The notes beneath the pieces were generated by a model. The model was not told the DNA's origin and did not search any database. It saw only the letters and a program-made list of their open reading frames with translations. This document shows, in pieces, positions 1-9,230 of a stretch of DNA of 64,000 bases. The position numbers were made by a program, and so were the translations under genes. This DNA comes from RPQJ01 sp963823535 (GTDB lineage Bacteria; Pseudomonadota; Gammaproteobacteria; Steroidobacterales; Steroidobacteraceae). Every line of letters begins with the position of its first letter. Position 1 is the first letter of the stretch. The stretch is from NCBI GenBank assembly GCA_963823535.1, contig CAWGLZ010000001.1, forward strand, positions 496,001-560,000. Reading direction: 5' to 3'.

Positions 1-729
1 GTCGTGTCCGCCTGGATCAAGGTGGACAGTGGCATGAACCGTCTCGGCTTCCGCCGCGAGCAGTTTGCCGCGGCCTACGAGCGGCTGCGGCGCGTGGCGA
101 ACGTCGCCCCGGCGGCGACCCTCGTCACGCACCTGGCCAGCGCCGACGACCGGCGCGATCCCAAGACGATCGAGCAGGTCCGGTCCTTTGCCGAGGCGAC
201 CCAAGGGCTGCCGGGTGCGCGCAGCATCGCGAACTCCGCCGCGCTGCTGGCCTGGCCCGACACGCGCGCCGACTGGGTGCGACCGGGGCTCGTCCTCTAC
301 GGCGTGTCGCCATTCCCGAGCGGGACGGGGGCGGAACTGGGCTTACGTCCCGTCATGACGCTGCAGAGCGAGGTCATCGCCGTGAAGGACGTCCGCCCGG
401 GAGAGACCGTGGGCTACGGCGGCACCTGGCACGCCCTGCGCGACACGCGCATGGCGGTCGTGGCCGCGGGATACGGGGACGGTTACCCCCGCAGCGTCGG
501 GTCGGGCACGCCCGTCCTGGTCAACGGCCACCGGGTGCCGCTGATCGGTCGCGTCTCGATGGACATGATCACGGTGGACGTGACGGACCTGCCGGGCGTG
601 GCGAGTGGCGACCCGGTCGTGCTGTGGGGGGAAGGCGTGCCGGTCGAGGAGATCGCACGCCACGCGGGCACGATCCCCTACGAGCTCATCTGCGGGGTGA
701 GCCAGCGGGTCCAGCTCGAACTGCGCTGA
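1..729 (+). CDS. alr: alanine racemase, C-terminal part (5' end outside window)
   Basis: PLP-dependent racemase that makes D-alanine for peptidoglycan. The frame is open from base 1, so the N-terminal part with the PLP lysine lies before the window. The visible part starts in the barrel at a typical VDSGMNRLGF motif and continues through NSAALL and RPGLVLYG. The C-terminal beta domain has GYGDGYPR, which carries the catalytic tyrosine, and GRVSMDMITVDVT, which is highly typical of the family. It ends convergently with the leftward FHA gene, four bases away. The similar broad-specificity racemases cannot be fully excluded without the N-terminus, but the motifs fit Alr/DadX. Confidence 0.93.
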   Translation, partial: VVSAWIKVDSGMNRLGFRREQFAAAYERLRRVANVAPAATLVTHLASADDRRDPKTIEQVRSFAEATQGLPGARSIANSAALLAWPDTRADWVRPGLVLYGVSPFPSGTGAELGLRPVMTLQSEVIAVKDVRPGETVGYGGTWHALRDTRMAVVAAGYGDGYPRSVGSGTPVLVNGHRVPLIGRVSMDMITVDVTDLPGVASGDPVVLWGEGVPVEEIARHAGTIPYELICGVSQRVQLELR

Positions 730-733
730 CGGC

Positions 734-1468
734 CTAGGTCGCGAAAAAACCCATCTTGACGCCGGCCAGCTGCAGCACGTCGTTGTCGTGCAGCCTGCGG
801 GCCTGCGGTCCGATCGGCGCGCCATTCACCAGGGGATAGTCGCCCTCGCGGCCGCTTTCGACGTGCACGACGTAGTAACCGTCGGCGCGGCGCGTGATCG
901 CGGCCACCTGGACGCCGGGACGGCCCAGCGTCGTCAGCGTCTTCACCAGTTCGAGCTCGCGCCCGGCGAACTGGCCCGAGAGGACCTGAAGTTTCGCCTT
1001 GGGCAGCATGCCGGGCGCCGGGCGTGCCGTCGGCGCACTGGCGGCGGGTGCCGCCGACCGTGCGGACGCCGCGGCTGCGGGCACCGGCGCCGGCTGGACA
1101 ACCGGCGGCACCTTGAGCCGCGCGGCCTCGCGGGGGCCGATCACCATCGTCCGTTCGAACTCGTCCGCAGGCTCGTCGGCCTCGCCGTCGATGAACCGCA
1201 GCGCGTGATGGCCGACGGTGATCACGTCGCCGGGCTGCATGGCGTGCTTCTTGATGATCTTGCCGTTGACGTACGTGCCGTTCGTGCTGTTCAGGTCCTC
1301 GAGGTACGAGTCGTTGAGGATGTTGATGATGAGCGCGTGATGGCCGCTCACCGCCGGATTGTCGATGCGGATATCGTTGTCCGGCAGGCGCCCGATCGTG
1401 TAGCGCTCTTTGTTCATGTTGTACTCGGCGAGCACCTGCCCGTCGAGGCTGAGAACAAGCCTGGCCAT
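734..1468 (-). CDS. double FHA-domain phosphothreonine-binding protein
   Basis: A 244-residue soluble protein. The N-terminal FHA domain (about residues 20-95) has the binding-site signatures: GR at 26-27, SGHH at 41-44 and NSTNGTYVNG at 60-69. A variable Ala/Pro-rich linker (about 110-155) leads to a second, more divergent FHA-like domain (about 155-244) ending in NDVLQLAGVKMGFF. FHA domains bind phosphothreonine peptides. The gene is last in a leftward operon after a PP2C phosphatase and a Ser/Thr kinase, so it probably reads out the phosphorylation state set by those two enzymes (inference). No membrane segment is visible and the target is unknown. Confidence 0.88.
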   Translation of the reverse strand: MARLVLSLDGQVLAEYNMNKERYTIGRLPDNDIRIDNPAVSGHHALIINILNDSYLEDLNSTNGTYVNGKIIKKHAMQPGDVITVGHHALRFIDGEADEPADEFERTMVIGPREAARLKVPPVVQPAPVPAAAASARSAAPAASAPTARPAPGMLPKAKLQVLSGQFAGRELELVKTLTTLGRPGVQVAAITRRADGYYVVHVESGREGDYPLVNGAPIGPQARRLHDNDVLQLAGVKMGFFAT

Positions 1469-1487
1469 GCGTTTTCCTGCTTTTGCG

Positions 1488-2318
1488 TCAGCCGAACATC
1501 GAGAGGATCCGACCGATCACGCCGCGCCGTGCAGGGAAGCTGTCGAGCACCCGCACCAGCACGATCGAGATATTGTCGCGACCCCCGTTGTCGTTGCCGA
1601 GCAGCACGAGCTGCCTGGCGAGCGTTTCAAGGTTAGCACCAAAGGTACTGGCCGTTAACTGAATATCCTCGTCCTCGACCATGTCGGTGAGACCGTCCGA
1701 GCAGAGTATGAACAGGTCGCCCTTATGAACCGGGATCTCCGTCACATCCACCTCGACGGTCGATTCCACTCCCAGGGCGCGCGTGACGTAGTTCTTGGCG
1801 GCGGCGCGCTGGGCTTCCTCCGGCGTATAGAATCCGCGCGCCACGAGTTCCTGCAGCAGCGAGTGATCCTCGGTCACCTGTTTCAGCTCGTGGCCGCGCA
1901 GGCGGTACAACCTCGAATCCCCCACGTGGGCGATGGTGAGCCTGTCGTCGAAGAAAAGGCCGGCGACGACGGTCGTGCCCATGCCTTCGCAGTTGGCCTG
2001 CGTGCGCGCGGTCTGGTAGATGATCTTGTTGGCCCGCTGTACGGCGTCGCGCAACAGGATGCCCGAACGGCTGAGGCCGCTCTGCGTGTCGGGGACTGCG
2101 AGGTTCTCGCGCTCTACCGCGTCCTTCAGCAGGCTCATGACGGTGCGCACGGCGATGCCGCTCGCGACCTCGCCCGCCTTGTACCCGCCCATCCCGTCCG
2201 CGAGTACCACCAGCCCGATCCCGGCGTCGGTGCCGATGGTGTCCTCGTTGTGCTCGCGCACGCGGCCTGCGTCACTCACGCCGACGCAGCTGAGCTTGCC
2301 CTTCAGGTGCACGCTCAA
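1488..2318 (-). CDS. PP2C-family Ser/Thr protein phosphatase
   Basis: Metal-dependent phosphatase of 276 residues, the usual size of bacterial Stp/PrpC enzymes. The family motifs occur in order: DAGRVREHNEDT near the N-terminus, VLADGMGGYKAGE (metal-binding Asp and Gly), AHVGDSRLYRLR, CSDGLTDMV and GGRDNISIVLVRV. It should reverse phosphorylation by the kinase encoded just upstream; the start codon overlaps the kinase stop by four bases (ATGA), which indicates translational coupling. The last 20 residues (PARRGVIGRILSMFG) could form an amphipathic helix but not a clear membrane anchor. Confidence 0.92.
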   Translation of the reverse strand: MSVHLKGKLSCVGVSDAGRVREHNEDTIGTDAGIGLVVLADGMGGYKAGEVASGIAVRTVMSLLKDAVERENLAVPDTQSGLSRSGILLRDAVQRANKIIYQTARTQANCEGMGTTVVAGLFFDDRLTIAHVGDSRLYRLRGHELKQVTEDHSLLQELVARGFYTPEEAQRAAAKNYVTRALGVESTVEVDVTEIPVHKGDLFILCSDGLTDMVEDEDIQLTASTFGANLETLARQLVLLGNDNGGRDNISIVLVRVLDSFPARRGVIGRILSMFG

Positions 2319-3226
2319 CCCCGGACCGGCGCGTTGATGTCGCGCAGTGCCTGAGCAAACGATGCGCCCGTCCCGAATCGGCCCGCCGGATCCTTGGTGA
2401 GGGCGTGATCGAAGAACTCGTCGAGCCCGGGGGGCAGCTCCGGGCGGATCGCCCGGATCCGGGGGTGCGGCTCCTTCGCGATCTTCAGCATCAGCGCCGG
2501 CATCGAATCGGCGCGGAACGGCAGCTGTGCCGTCAGCAGCTGGAACAGCGTGATCGCGAGCGAGAAGAGGTCGGAGCTTCCGGTGACCGCGCGGCCCTGG
2601 AGCTGCTCGGGCGACATGAAGGACGGCGTGCCGAGGACGATGCCGGTGCGTGTCCGGGTCGAGTCCGTGAGCCGCGCGATGCCGAAGTCGGTGATCTTGA
2701 GTTCGCCGCTCGGTGGATCGAACATGACGTTCGCCGGCTTGATGTCGCGATGGACCACGCTCTGCTGGTGCGCGTAGTGCAGCGCGCCGGCGAGCCGCGC
2801 CACCAGCTCGATGGCGATGGCCGGCGGCAGCAGGTTCGCCGCGCTGGTGCAGTCGACGAGGTGCCGGCCGCGCAGCAGTTCCATGGCGATGTAGGCCGTG
2901 CCGTCGTGCTCGCCGGCATCGTGGATCGTGACGATGTGCGGATGGCTCAGGCGACCCGCCATCTCGGCCTCCCGGAAGAACTTGATGCGGGCGTCCTCGA
3001 GTTCCTCGCCTTCGAATTCCGCCGCGAGCGGAATGGCCTTGAGGGCCACCTCGCGGTTGATCATCGGATCTCGAGCGCGATAGACCACGCCCATCGCGCC
3101 CTTGCCGATCTCGCCGACGATCTGGTAGCGACCGAGGCGCGCCGGCACGTTGCGGCCGCCCGGCACCGGGCGGGCCGGACTGCCGGAGCTGCTGAAGACC
3201 CGGGTCGTTTCGGTAGATCTGGGCAT
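2315..3226 (-). CDS. Hanks-type Ser/Thr protein kinase (soluble)
   Basis: A 303-residue kinase with the catalytic domain from about residue 34: glycine loop GEIGKGAMGVVY, lysine K63 in VALK, HRDIKPAN at 159-166, DFG at 180-182 and an activation-segment end GTPSFMSPEQ. Unlike PknB it has no membrane segment or PASTA repeats, only a short basic, disordered N-terminus. I chose the ATG at 3226 because longer in-frame starts would run into radA on the other strand. A TATACT hexamer on the minus strand (3243-3238) lies only about 11 bases before this ATG, so the transcript leader may be very short. First gene of a kinase-phosphatase-FHA operon. Confidence 0.92.
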   Translation of the reverse strand: MPRSTETTRVFSSSGSPARPVPGGRNVPARLGRYQIVGEIGKGAMGVVYRARDPMINREVALKAIPLAAEFEGEELEDARIKFFREAEMAGRLSHPHIVTIHDAGEHDGTAYIAMELLRGRHLVDCTSAANLLPPAIAIELVARLAGALHYAHQQSVVHRDIKPANVMFDPPSGELKITDFGIARLTDSTRTRTGIVLGTPSFMSPEQLQGRAVTGSSDLFSLAITLFQLLTAQLPFRADSMPALMLKIAKEPHPRIRAIRPELPPGLDEFFDHALTKDPAGRFGTGASFAQALRDINAPVRG

Positions 3227-3351
3227 GGTCGCCGGCAAGTATAAGACCGGCGCGATGGGCGGATTGTCGCCGCCGTCACACATCCGGGCCCGTCGCGGTC
3301 GCGTGCTAGCATCCCGGCCCGCGGGCCCCGTCCGGGCGAGGCGTTCTACCG

Positions 3352-4707
3352 ATGGCCAGGACCAAGACGATTTACGTGTGCGGATCCTGTGGCGCGCGCG
3401 CCCCGCAATGGCAGGGCCAGTGTCCCGCCTGCCAGGCCTGGAACACGCTGGAACTGGCCTCGTCGTCGCTGGCAACGACCGCGCAGCGGGCGGTTGCCGG
3501 TGCGGGCCGGGCTCGGAGCCGGCCGATCATGGAAGTGGGCCAGGAGACGGAGCCGCGGGCCGTCTCCGGCATCGGCGAGCTGGACCGTGTCCTCGGTGGC
3601 GGGCTGGTGGCCGGTTCGGTGATCCTGCTGGGCGGCGACCCCGGGATCGGCAAGTCCACGCTGCTGCTTCAGGCGGCGGATGCCCTCAGCCGGCATCAGA
3701 CCGTGCTGTACGCTTCGGGCGAGGAGTCCGTCCAGCAGGTTGCGCTGCGGGCCCGGCGCCTCGGGCTCGACTCCACGACCCTGCGGCTGGTCGCCGAGAC
3801 GCGGGTGGAGGCGATCCTCGAGGAGGCGCTTGCCGCCAAGGCCAGCGTGCTGGTCGTCGATTCCATCCAGACCATGCACTCGGAGTTGAGCGAATCGTCC
3901 CCGGGCTCGCCCGTCCAGGTCCGCGAATCGGCGGCCCGCCTCGTGAGGTATGCCAAGGACACGTCCACGACGGTCCTGATCATCGGGCACGTCACGAAGG
4001 AGGGGCTGATCGCCGGTCCGCGCATCCTCGAGCACATGGTGGACACGGTCCTCTACTTCGAGAGCGACCCGGGAAGCCGCTTCCGCGTGGTGCGCGCTGT
4101 CAAGAACCGCTTCGGTGCCGCCAACGAGATCGGCGTGTTCGCCATGGCCGAGCAGGGCCTCCGGGAGGTGCGCAACCCTTCCGCGATCTTCCTGTCCCGC
4201 CAGGAGGTCCCGGTTCCTGGCAGCGTGGTGACGGTGGCACGCGAGGGCAGTCGCCCGCTGCTCGTCGAACTGCAGGCGCTCGTCGACGAGTCTCAGGGCA
4301 TGTCGCCCCGGCGTGTCGCGGTCGGATTCGAGTCCAGCCGCCTCGCGTTGCTGCTGGCCGTCCTGCATCGTCACGGCGGCGTCGCGACCGCGGGCCAGGA
4401 CGTGTTCGTCAACGTCGTGGGAGGGGTGCGCATCGGTGAGACCGCCGCGGACCTGCCGGCCGTGCTCGCGGTTCTTTCCAGCCTGCGCAACCGGCCGGTG
4501 ACGAGGGACACCGTCTGTTTCGGTGAACTCGGGCTCACCGGCGAGGTACGGCCGGTGCCGTTCGGCGAGGAGCGCCTGCGAGAGGCCGCGAAACAGGGCT
4601 TTGCGCGCGCGCTGGTGCCCACGGCCAACGTGCCCCGGCGTCCCGTGGAGGGCCTGGAGGTGTCGGGTGTGAGCCGGCTCGACGAGGCCCTAGGTGCGGC
4701 TTTCTGA
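3352..4707 (+). CDS. radA: DNA repair ATPase RadA (Sms)
   Basis: Helicase-like branch-migration factor in homologous recombination, 451 residues as usual. It has the N-terminal C4 zinc finger (C10, C13, C24, C27), a RecA-like ATPase with Walker A GDPGIGKST at about 95-103, the RadA-specific KNRFG motif at 251-255, and a C-terminal Lon-protease-like domain that should be non-proteolytic. It starts divergently from the kinase operon. Its 3' end overlaps the convergent membrane-protein gene by 18 bases. Confidence 0.97.
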   Translation: MARTKTIYVCGSCGARAPQWQGQCPACQAWNTLELASSSLATTAQRAVAGAGRARSRPIMEVGQETEPRAVSGIGELDRVLGGGLVAGSVILLGGDPGIGKSTLLLQAADALSRHQTVLYASGEESVQQVALRARRLGLDSTTLRLVAETRVEAILEEALAAKASVLVVDSIQTMHSELSESSPGSPVQVRESAARLVRYAKDTSTTVLIIGHVTKEGLIAGPRILEHMVDTVLYFESDPGSRFRVVRAVKNRFGAANEIGVFAMAEQGLREVRNPSAIFLSRQEVPVPGSVVTVAREGSRPLLVELQALVDESQGMSPRRVAVGFESSRLALLLAVLHRHGGVATAGQDVFVNVVGGVRIGETAADLPAVLAVLSSLRNRPVTRDTVCFGELGLTGEVRPVPFGEERLREAAKQGFARALVPTANVPRRPVEGLEVSGVSRLDEALGAAF

Positions 4708-5988
4708 CGGGCGTGCGGGCTCGGCGGAGGCGATCGGCGTGAGCCGGACTGTCTTGACGGCGTTCTCGCCGGTCTGCAGGACGTCGATCGAGTAGTCGTT
4801 CACGCGCAGGCTGGTACCGGCGTCCGGAATCGTCTCGAGGTACTCGATGATCAGGCCGTTCAGCGTGCGCGGGCCGCTCGTCGGCAGGGACCAGCCCATC
4901 TTTCGATTCAGCGTGCGGACGCTGGCCGAGGCGTTGACGATGAACGTGCCGCCCTTCTCCCGGTGCACGTCCTTGTGCAGCGAGCTCGTGTCGGACGTGA
5001 ACTCGCCCACGATCTCCTCCAGCAGGTCCTCGAGCGTCACCAGTCCCTGCACGTCTCCGTATTCATCCACGACGAACGCGACGCGGCGCCGCTGGCGCTG
5101 GAAATTCAGCAGCTGCGTGTTGAGCGACGTTCCCTCCGGGACGTAGTACGGTTCCCGCGACCGCGCGAGCATCACCAGTTGTTCGCGGTCGAACTCGCCC
5201 CGCGCGAGCAGCCGCGCCACTTTCTTCATGTGCAGGGTGCCGACCAGGTCGTCGATGCTGCCGTCGTAGACCGGTATGCGGGTGTGCCGGCTGTCGCGCA
5301 GTTGCTCGAGGATCTCATCCCACTCGTCGGAGATGTCGAGGCCGACGATCTCGTTGCGCGGCACCATGATGTCCTCGACGCTGATGCGCTCGAGGTCGAG
5401 GATGCTCATGAGCATGCGCTGGTGGCGGTGAGGGATGACGGTGCTCGCCTCGGCGACGACGGTGCGCAGTTCCTCGCGGCTGAGCGACGTCGCACTGGCG
5501 GCCTCCCGCGAGATGCCGAGCAGCCGGAGCAGGCCGTTGGCGAGGAGGTTGGTCGCCCAGACGACCGGGTACAGCACCTTGAGCAGGACCTGGTAGATCA
5601 GGGAGGCGGGCAGTGCGAGCCGCTCCGGGTACAGGGCGCCGACCGTCTTCGGCGCCACCTCCCCGAAGAGGATGAGGACCACGGTGTAGATGCCGACGCC
5701 GATCGCGGCGTAGCCCTCGCCGCCGAGCGAGAGCGAGATCATGGTGACGATCGCGGCCGACGCGGAATTGACGAAGTTGTTGCAGATGAGGATCAGGCCG
5801 ATCAGCCGGTCCGGTTGCTCGAGCAGCTGCTCGGCCGCACGCGCCCCGGCGCTGCCCTCACGCGCGCGGTGCCGCAGGCGGTAGCGGTTGATGCTCATCA
5901 GCGCCGTCTCGGTTCCCGAGAAGAACCCCGAGAACATGACGAGGACGGCGAGGATCCCGAACAGCCAGGGTAAAGGTATGTCCTGCAA
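4690..5988 (-). CDS. CNNM/CorC-type membrane protein (DUF21-CBS-transporter-associated domain)
   Basis: A 432-residue inner-membrane protein, homologous to E. coli YfjD/CorB. An N-terminal DUF21 domain with about four hydrophobic segments (first at FGILAVLVMFSGFFSG) is followed by a paired CBS module (about 200-330, IMVPRNEIVGLD and LVTLEDLLEEIVGE) and a C-terminal CorC_HlyC domain. The family is linked to magnesium/cobalt efflux or resistance; transport is not shown by sequence. It sits beside the YpjD-type gene and ffh, the same neighbourhood as in E. coli. Confidence 0.9.
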   Translation of the reverse strand: MQDIPLPWLFGILAVLVMFSGFFSGTETALMSINRYRLRHRAREGSAGARAAEQLLEQPDRLIGLILICNNFVNSASAAIVTMISLSLGGEGYAAIGVGIYTVVLILFGEVAPKTVGALYPERLALPASLIYQVLLKVLYPVVWATNLLANGLLRLLGISREAASATSLSREELRTVVAEASTVIPHRHQRMLMSILDLERISVEDIMVPRNEIVGLDISDEWDEILEQLRDSRHTRIPVYDGSIDDLVGTLHMKKVARLLARGEFDREQLVMLARSREPYYVPEGTSLNTQLLNFQRQRRRVAFVVDEYGDVQGLVTLEDLLEEIVGEFTSDTSSLHKDVHREKGGTFIVNASASVRTLNRKMGWSLPTSGPRTLNGLIIEYLETIPDAGTSLRVNDYSIDVLQTGENAVKTVRLTPIASAEPARPSESRT

Positions 5989-5994
5989 GGCCGG

Positions 5995-6804
5995 TCAGCC
6001 CCAGTGCTTGCCGAGCACGTTCTCGAGCACGATCTTGCTGCCGAAGTACGACAGGCCGAGCAGGACGTAGCCGGCGAGCGTCCAGCGCAGGGCCTGGCGG
6101 CCGCGCCAGCCCATGCGCCAGCGTCCGAGCAGCAGGATGCCGAACACGACCCAGGCGACGATCGCGAGGACGACCTTGTGCACCAGGTGCTGCGCGAACA
6201 GGTCCTCGATGAAGAAGGCGCCCGTGACCAGTGCGAGCGTCAGGAGCGCGAATCCGGCGAGGATGCTCTGGAAGCAGCCCGATTCGACCGACTCGACCGG
6301 GGTGAGGATCTTGAGCCATCCGAGCGGCTTGCGGCTGCGCAGGCGCCGGTCCACCACGACCTGTGCCACCGCCAGCGCGGCGCCGATCGTCAGGAATGCG
6401 AACGCGGTGGTGGCCATGGCGACGTGGAACACGAGCTCCCAGCCCGGACGCCCCACCGAGAACTCACGGGCGCCCTCGGAGAAGGCGCCCTCGAGGATGG
6501 CGGCGATGCCGAGCAGCAGCGCGGCCATGCCGCGCCGTCGCGGGCGGAGCGCCATGATGATCGCCGTGCAGGCGATGACCAGCGCGACCAGTGCCAGCGT
6601 ATCGCCGAGCGACAGCGCCGCCTGCGGGTCGAGCCGGCGCTCGTCGGCGAGGGTCGTGGCGTGGACGACGACGCCGATCGAGGCAATCGCGACGGCGGCG
6701 ATGCGACGTCCCCGTCCATGGTGAGCGTCGCCCCAGTAGGCGGACAGGCCGAGACCGAGGGCTCCGAACAGGTAACAGGCAACGGCGATGAGTGGCAGCA
6801 GCAA
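5995..6804 (-). CDS. ypjD: YpjD/CcsA-family inner-membrane protein
   Basis: A 269-residue protein with about eight hydrophobic segments and the C-terminal pattern of the cytochrome c assembly (CcsA/HemX) family. Conserved histidines occur in FHVAMATTAFAFL and in QHLVHKVVLAIVAWVVFG, matching the haem-handling positions of relatives. YpjD is not itself a proven cytochrome c maturation factor. It precedes the CorB-like gene by only six bases (same strand), so the two are probably one operon. It is divergent from ffh. Confidence 0.88.
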   Translation of the reverse strand: MLLPLIAVACYLFGALGLGLSAYWGDAHHGRGRRIAAVAIASIGVVVHATTLADERRLDPQAALSLGDTLALVALVIACTAIIMALRPRRRGMAALLLGIAAILEGAFSEGAREFSVGRPGWELVFHVAMATTAFAFLTIGAALAVAQVVVDRRLRSRKPLGWLKILTPVESVESGCFQSILAGFALLTLALVTGAFFIEDLFAQHLVHKVVLAIVAWVVFGILLLGRWRMGWRGRQALRWTLAGYVLLGLSYFGSKIVLENVLGKHWG

Positions 6805-6888
6805 GCTCGGGCCCGGGGTCGACTGGATGACGCCGAAATGATGTCACATCGCCGCGACCCTGAGGAGGCGCGATCCGGACGTGGCCAC

Positions 6889-6894
6889 TATAAT
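6889..6894 (+). promoter_or_regulatory. candidate -10 element of ffh
   Basis: A perfect TATAAT hexamer stands 52 bases before the ffh GTG in the divergent ypjD/ffh intergenic region. No good -35 hexamer is seen at 16-18 bases, so this is a partial prediction. Confidence 0.35.
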
Positions 6895-6945
6895 CCGGAA
6901 TCCGCCCGCGCCCGGGCCCGATTCCCGCAGTTCTCGAGGTTTCCA

Positions 6946-8301
6946 GTGTTCGACAAGCTCTCATCCCGCCTTTCCGCCGTCGTCGAGGGACTCCGCGGCA
7001 GGGGTCGGCTGACCGAGGAGAACATCGTCGACACGCTGCGGCAGGTACGTATGGCGCTGCTCGAGGCGGACGTCGCACTGCCGGTGGTCAAGGAATTCAT
7101 CGACGCCGTCAAGGCACGTGCGATCGGCCTGGAGATCCACAAGAGCCTGACACCGGGCCAGGCGCTGGTGCGCGTGATTCACGAGGAACTCGTGCGCGTG
7201 ATGGGCGAGGGGGTCAGGCCCCTCAACCTGCGGGTGCAGCCGCCGGCGGTGATTCTCCTCGCCGGCCTGCAGGGTGCCGGCAAGACCACCACTGCCGCGA
7301 AGATCGCCTTGTGGCTCAGGGAGCGCGAGCGCAAGCGGGTCCTGCTCGTGTCGACCGACGTGTACCGTCCGGCCGCCATGCTGCAGCTCGAGCGCCTGGG
7401 CCAGCAGCTCGGCATCGACGTGGCGCCGGCGGACCCGGGCGCGCCGCCCGTGGCGATCGCGACCCGGGCGGTGGAGGAGGCGCGGCGCGGGCTTTACGAC
7501 GTCCTGCTGGTCGACACCGCCGGGCGCCTGCACGTGGACGCGGAAATGATGGGTGAGGTCCGTGACCTCGCGGCGGCCATCCGGCCGGTCGAGACTCTGT
7601 TCGTCGTGGACAGCATGGCCGGTCAGGATGCGGTCAACGCGGCGCGGGCCTTCGGGGAGGCTCTGGACCTCACGGGCACGGTCCTGACCAAGGCCGACGG
7701 CGACGCCCGCGGGGGTGCCGCGCTCTCGGTCCGGCGGGTCACCGGGCAGCCCATCCTGTTCGTGGGCGTCGGCGAGAAGCCCGAAGCGCTCGAGGCGTTC
7801 CAGCCGGAGCGCATGGCCTCGCGCATCCTCGGCATGGGCGACGTGATGAGCCTCGTCGAGGAGGTGACGCGCAAGGTCGACCGCGAGGAAGCCGAGAAGC
7901 TCGCCCGCAAGGTCGCCAAGGGCAAGGATTTCAACCTCGACGACCTGCTGGCGCAGTTGCGTCAGCTCGAGAGCATGGGCGGGATGGCCGCGCTGCTCGA
8001 CAAGCTGCCGGCGCAGCTCGCATCGAAAGCGGGCGGGCTGCCACAGGGGAACGAGCGCGATATCCGGCGCCAGATTGCGATCATCTGCTCCATGACGCCC
8101 GGCGAGCGACGCTATCCGAAGACGATCGACGGCTCGCGGCGACGACGGATCGCGACCGGTTCCGGCACCCAGGTGGCCGACGTCAACCGGCTCCTGAAGA
8201 ACTTCCTCCAGATGCAGAAGATGATGAAGGGGATGGGCAAGGGGGGGCTGGGACGCATGATGCGGTCCATGGCCGGCCGCCTGCCCCCCGGATTCCGCTG
8301 A
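6946..8301 (+). CDS. ffh: signal recognition particle protein Ffh
   Basis: GTPase that, with 4.5S RNA, delivers nascent inner-membrane proteins to FtsY. It has 451 residues: N domain (1-90), G domain with GLQGAGKTT at about 107-115, DTAGRLHVD, TKADGDARGG, and a methionine-rich M domain (LLKNFLQMQKMMKGMGKG). The start is a GTG giving VFDKLSSRL, the conserved Ffh N-terminus; a longer frame upstream is antisense to ypjD and was rejected. It is followed by rpsP-rimM-trmD-rplS, the classical gammaproteobacterial order. Confidence 0.97.
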   Translation: MFDKLSSRLSAVVEGLRGRGRLTEENIVDTLRQVRMALLEADVALPVVKEFIDAVKARAIGLEIHKSLTPGQALVRVIHEELVRVMGEGVRPLNLRVQPPAVILLAGLQGAGKTTTAAKIALWLRERERKRVLLVSTDVYRPAAMLQLERLGQQLGIDVAPADPGAPPVAIATRAVEEARRGLYDVLLVDTAGRLHVDAEMMGEVRDLAAAIRPVETLFVVDSMAGQDAVNAARAFGEALDLTGTVLTKADGDARGGAALSVRRVTGQPILFVGVGEKPEALEAFQPERMASRILGMGDVMSLVEEVTRKVDREEAEKLARKVAKGKDFNLDDLLAQLRQLESMGGMAALLDKLPAQLASKAGGLPQGNERDIRRQIAIICSMTPGERRYPKTIDGSRRRRIATGSGTQVADVNRLLKNFLQMQKMMKGMGKGGLGRMMRSMAGRLPPGFR

Positions 8302-8423
8302 TCGGCGCCACGAGCATTTCTTTTGGCGCGGGTTTTCGGTATAGTTCCCGGCTCTTTTTTGGCCGGTGCCCGGTGACGGTGCCCCGGTTTCATCCGAACG
8401 ATTCGCTGAGGCACTGGCAGACG

Positions 8424-8684
8424 ATGGTGACCATTCGATTGATGCGCCGCGGTGGCAAGAAGGAACCCTTCTACCATGTCGTGGTGACGGACAGCCGCCG
8501 CAGCGGTGGTGGTTCGCTTGAGCAGGTTGGCTTCTTCAACCCGGTCGCGCGTGGCGGCAGCGAGGCCCTGCGCCTCGACCTGGCGCGCATCGACCACTGG
8601 GTGGCCCGCGGGGCACAGCCGTCCGATCGCGTCACGCAGCTCGTCAAGAGCTATCGCAAGACCCAGCAGGCCGCCGCGGCCTGA
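8424..8684 (+). CDS. rpsP: 30S ribosomal protein S16
   Basis: An 86-residue ribosomal protein beginning MVTIRLMRRGGKKEPFYHVV, the highly conserved S16 N-terminus, with the typical GFFNPVA segment. The ATG at 8424 was chosen because S16 begins at this point; an in-frame upstream start adds 17 non-conserved residues. First gene of the rpsP-rimM-trmD-rplS operon. A TATAGT hexamer at 8340-8345 could be its -10 element, without a clear -35 partner. Confidence 0.97.
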   Translation: MVTIRLMRRGGKKEPFYHVVVTDSRRSGGGSLEQVGFFNPVARGGSEALRLDLARIDHWVARGAQPSDRVTQLVKSYRKTQQAAAA

Positions 8685-8697
8685 CCGGGGCCGTGCC

Positions 8698-9219
8698 ATG
8701 GCTCCGGCGCGTCCGGAAGACAGCCGTGGGCCGGTGGTGCTGGGTAAGATCGGCGCGCCCTTCGGGGTGCAGGGGTGGGTGAAGGTGCAGTCCTACACCG
8801 ATCCGCCCGAGGGCATCGTCCGGTATGCTCGCTGGGAACTTGCTCGTGCCGGGAGCCTTGGGCACCGTGCGGTGCTGGACTGGAAGCGGGCCGGCGCGGG
8901 TATCGCGGTCCGGCTCGAGGGAGTGGAGTCGCGGGACGAGGCGCGGTCACTGACCGGCGCCGAAGTGCGCGTCGATCGATCGGAACTGCCGCCGACGGAT
9001 ACCGGCGAGTTCTACTGGCACGACCTGATCGGCCTCGATGCATTCGGCCAGTCGGGAACGCCGCTGGGCCGGGTCGCCGAGATTCTCGATCTGCCGGCCC
9101 ATCCGGTGATCGTGCTGAAGGGTGACCGCGAGCGGCTCGTACCCCTGGTGGCGGAGCGGCTCGTCGAGGTGGACCTGGATGCGGGGCGTTTGACGCTCGA
9201 CTGGCATCCGGACGATTGA
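8698..9219 (+). CDS. rimM: ribosome maturation factor RimM
   Basis: Assists 30S head assembly by binding S19. The protein has 173 residues: N-terminal RimM beta-barrel (VVLGKIGAPFGVQGWVKV) and C-terminal PRC-barrel (FYWHDLIGL, HPVIVLKG). The ATG at 8698 lies 13 bases after rpsP and gives the expected N-terminus. The stop overlaps the possible start region of trmD, consistent with coupled translation. Confidence 0.96.
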   Translation: MAPARPEDSRGPVVLGKIGAPFGVQGWVKVQSYTDPPEGIVRYARWELARAGSLGHRAVLDWKRAGAGIAVRLEGVESRDEARSLTGAEVRVDRSELPPTDTGEFYWHDLIGLDAFGQSGTPLGRVAEILDLPAHPVIVLKGDRERLVPLVAERLVEVDLDAGRLTLDWHPDD

Positions 9220-9230
9220 CCGGTGCGCGC

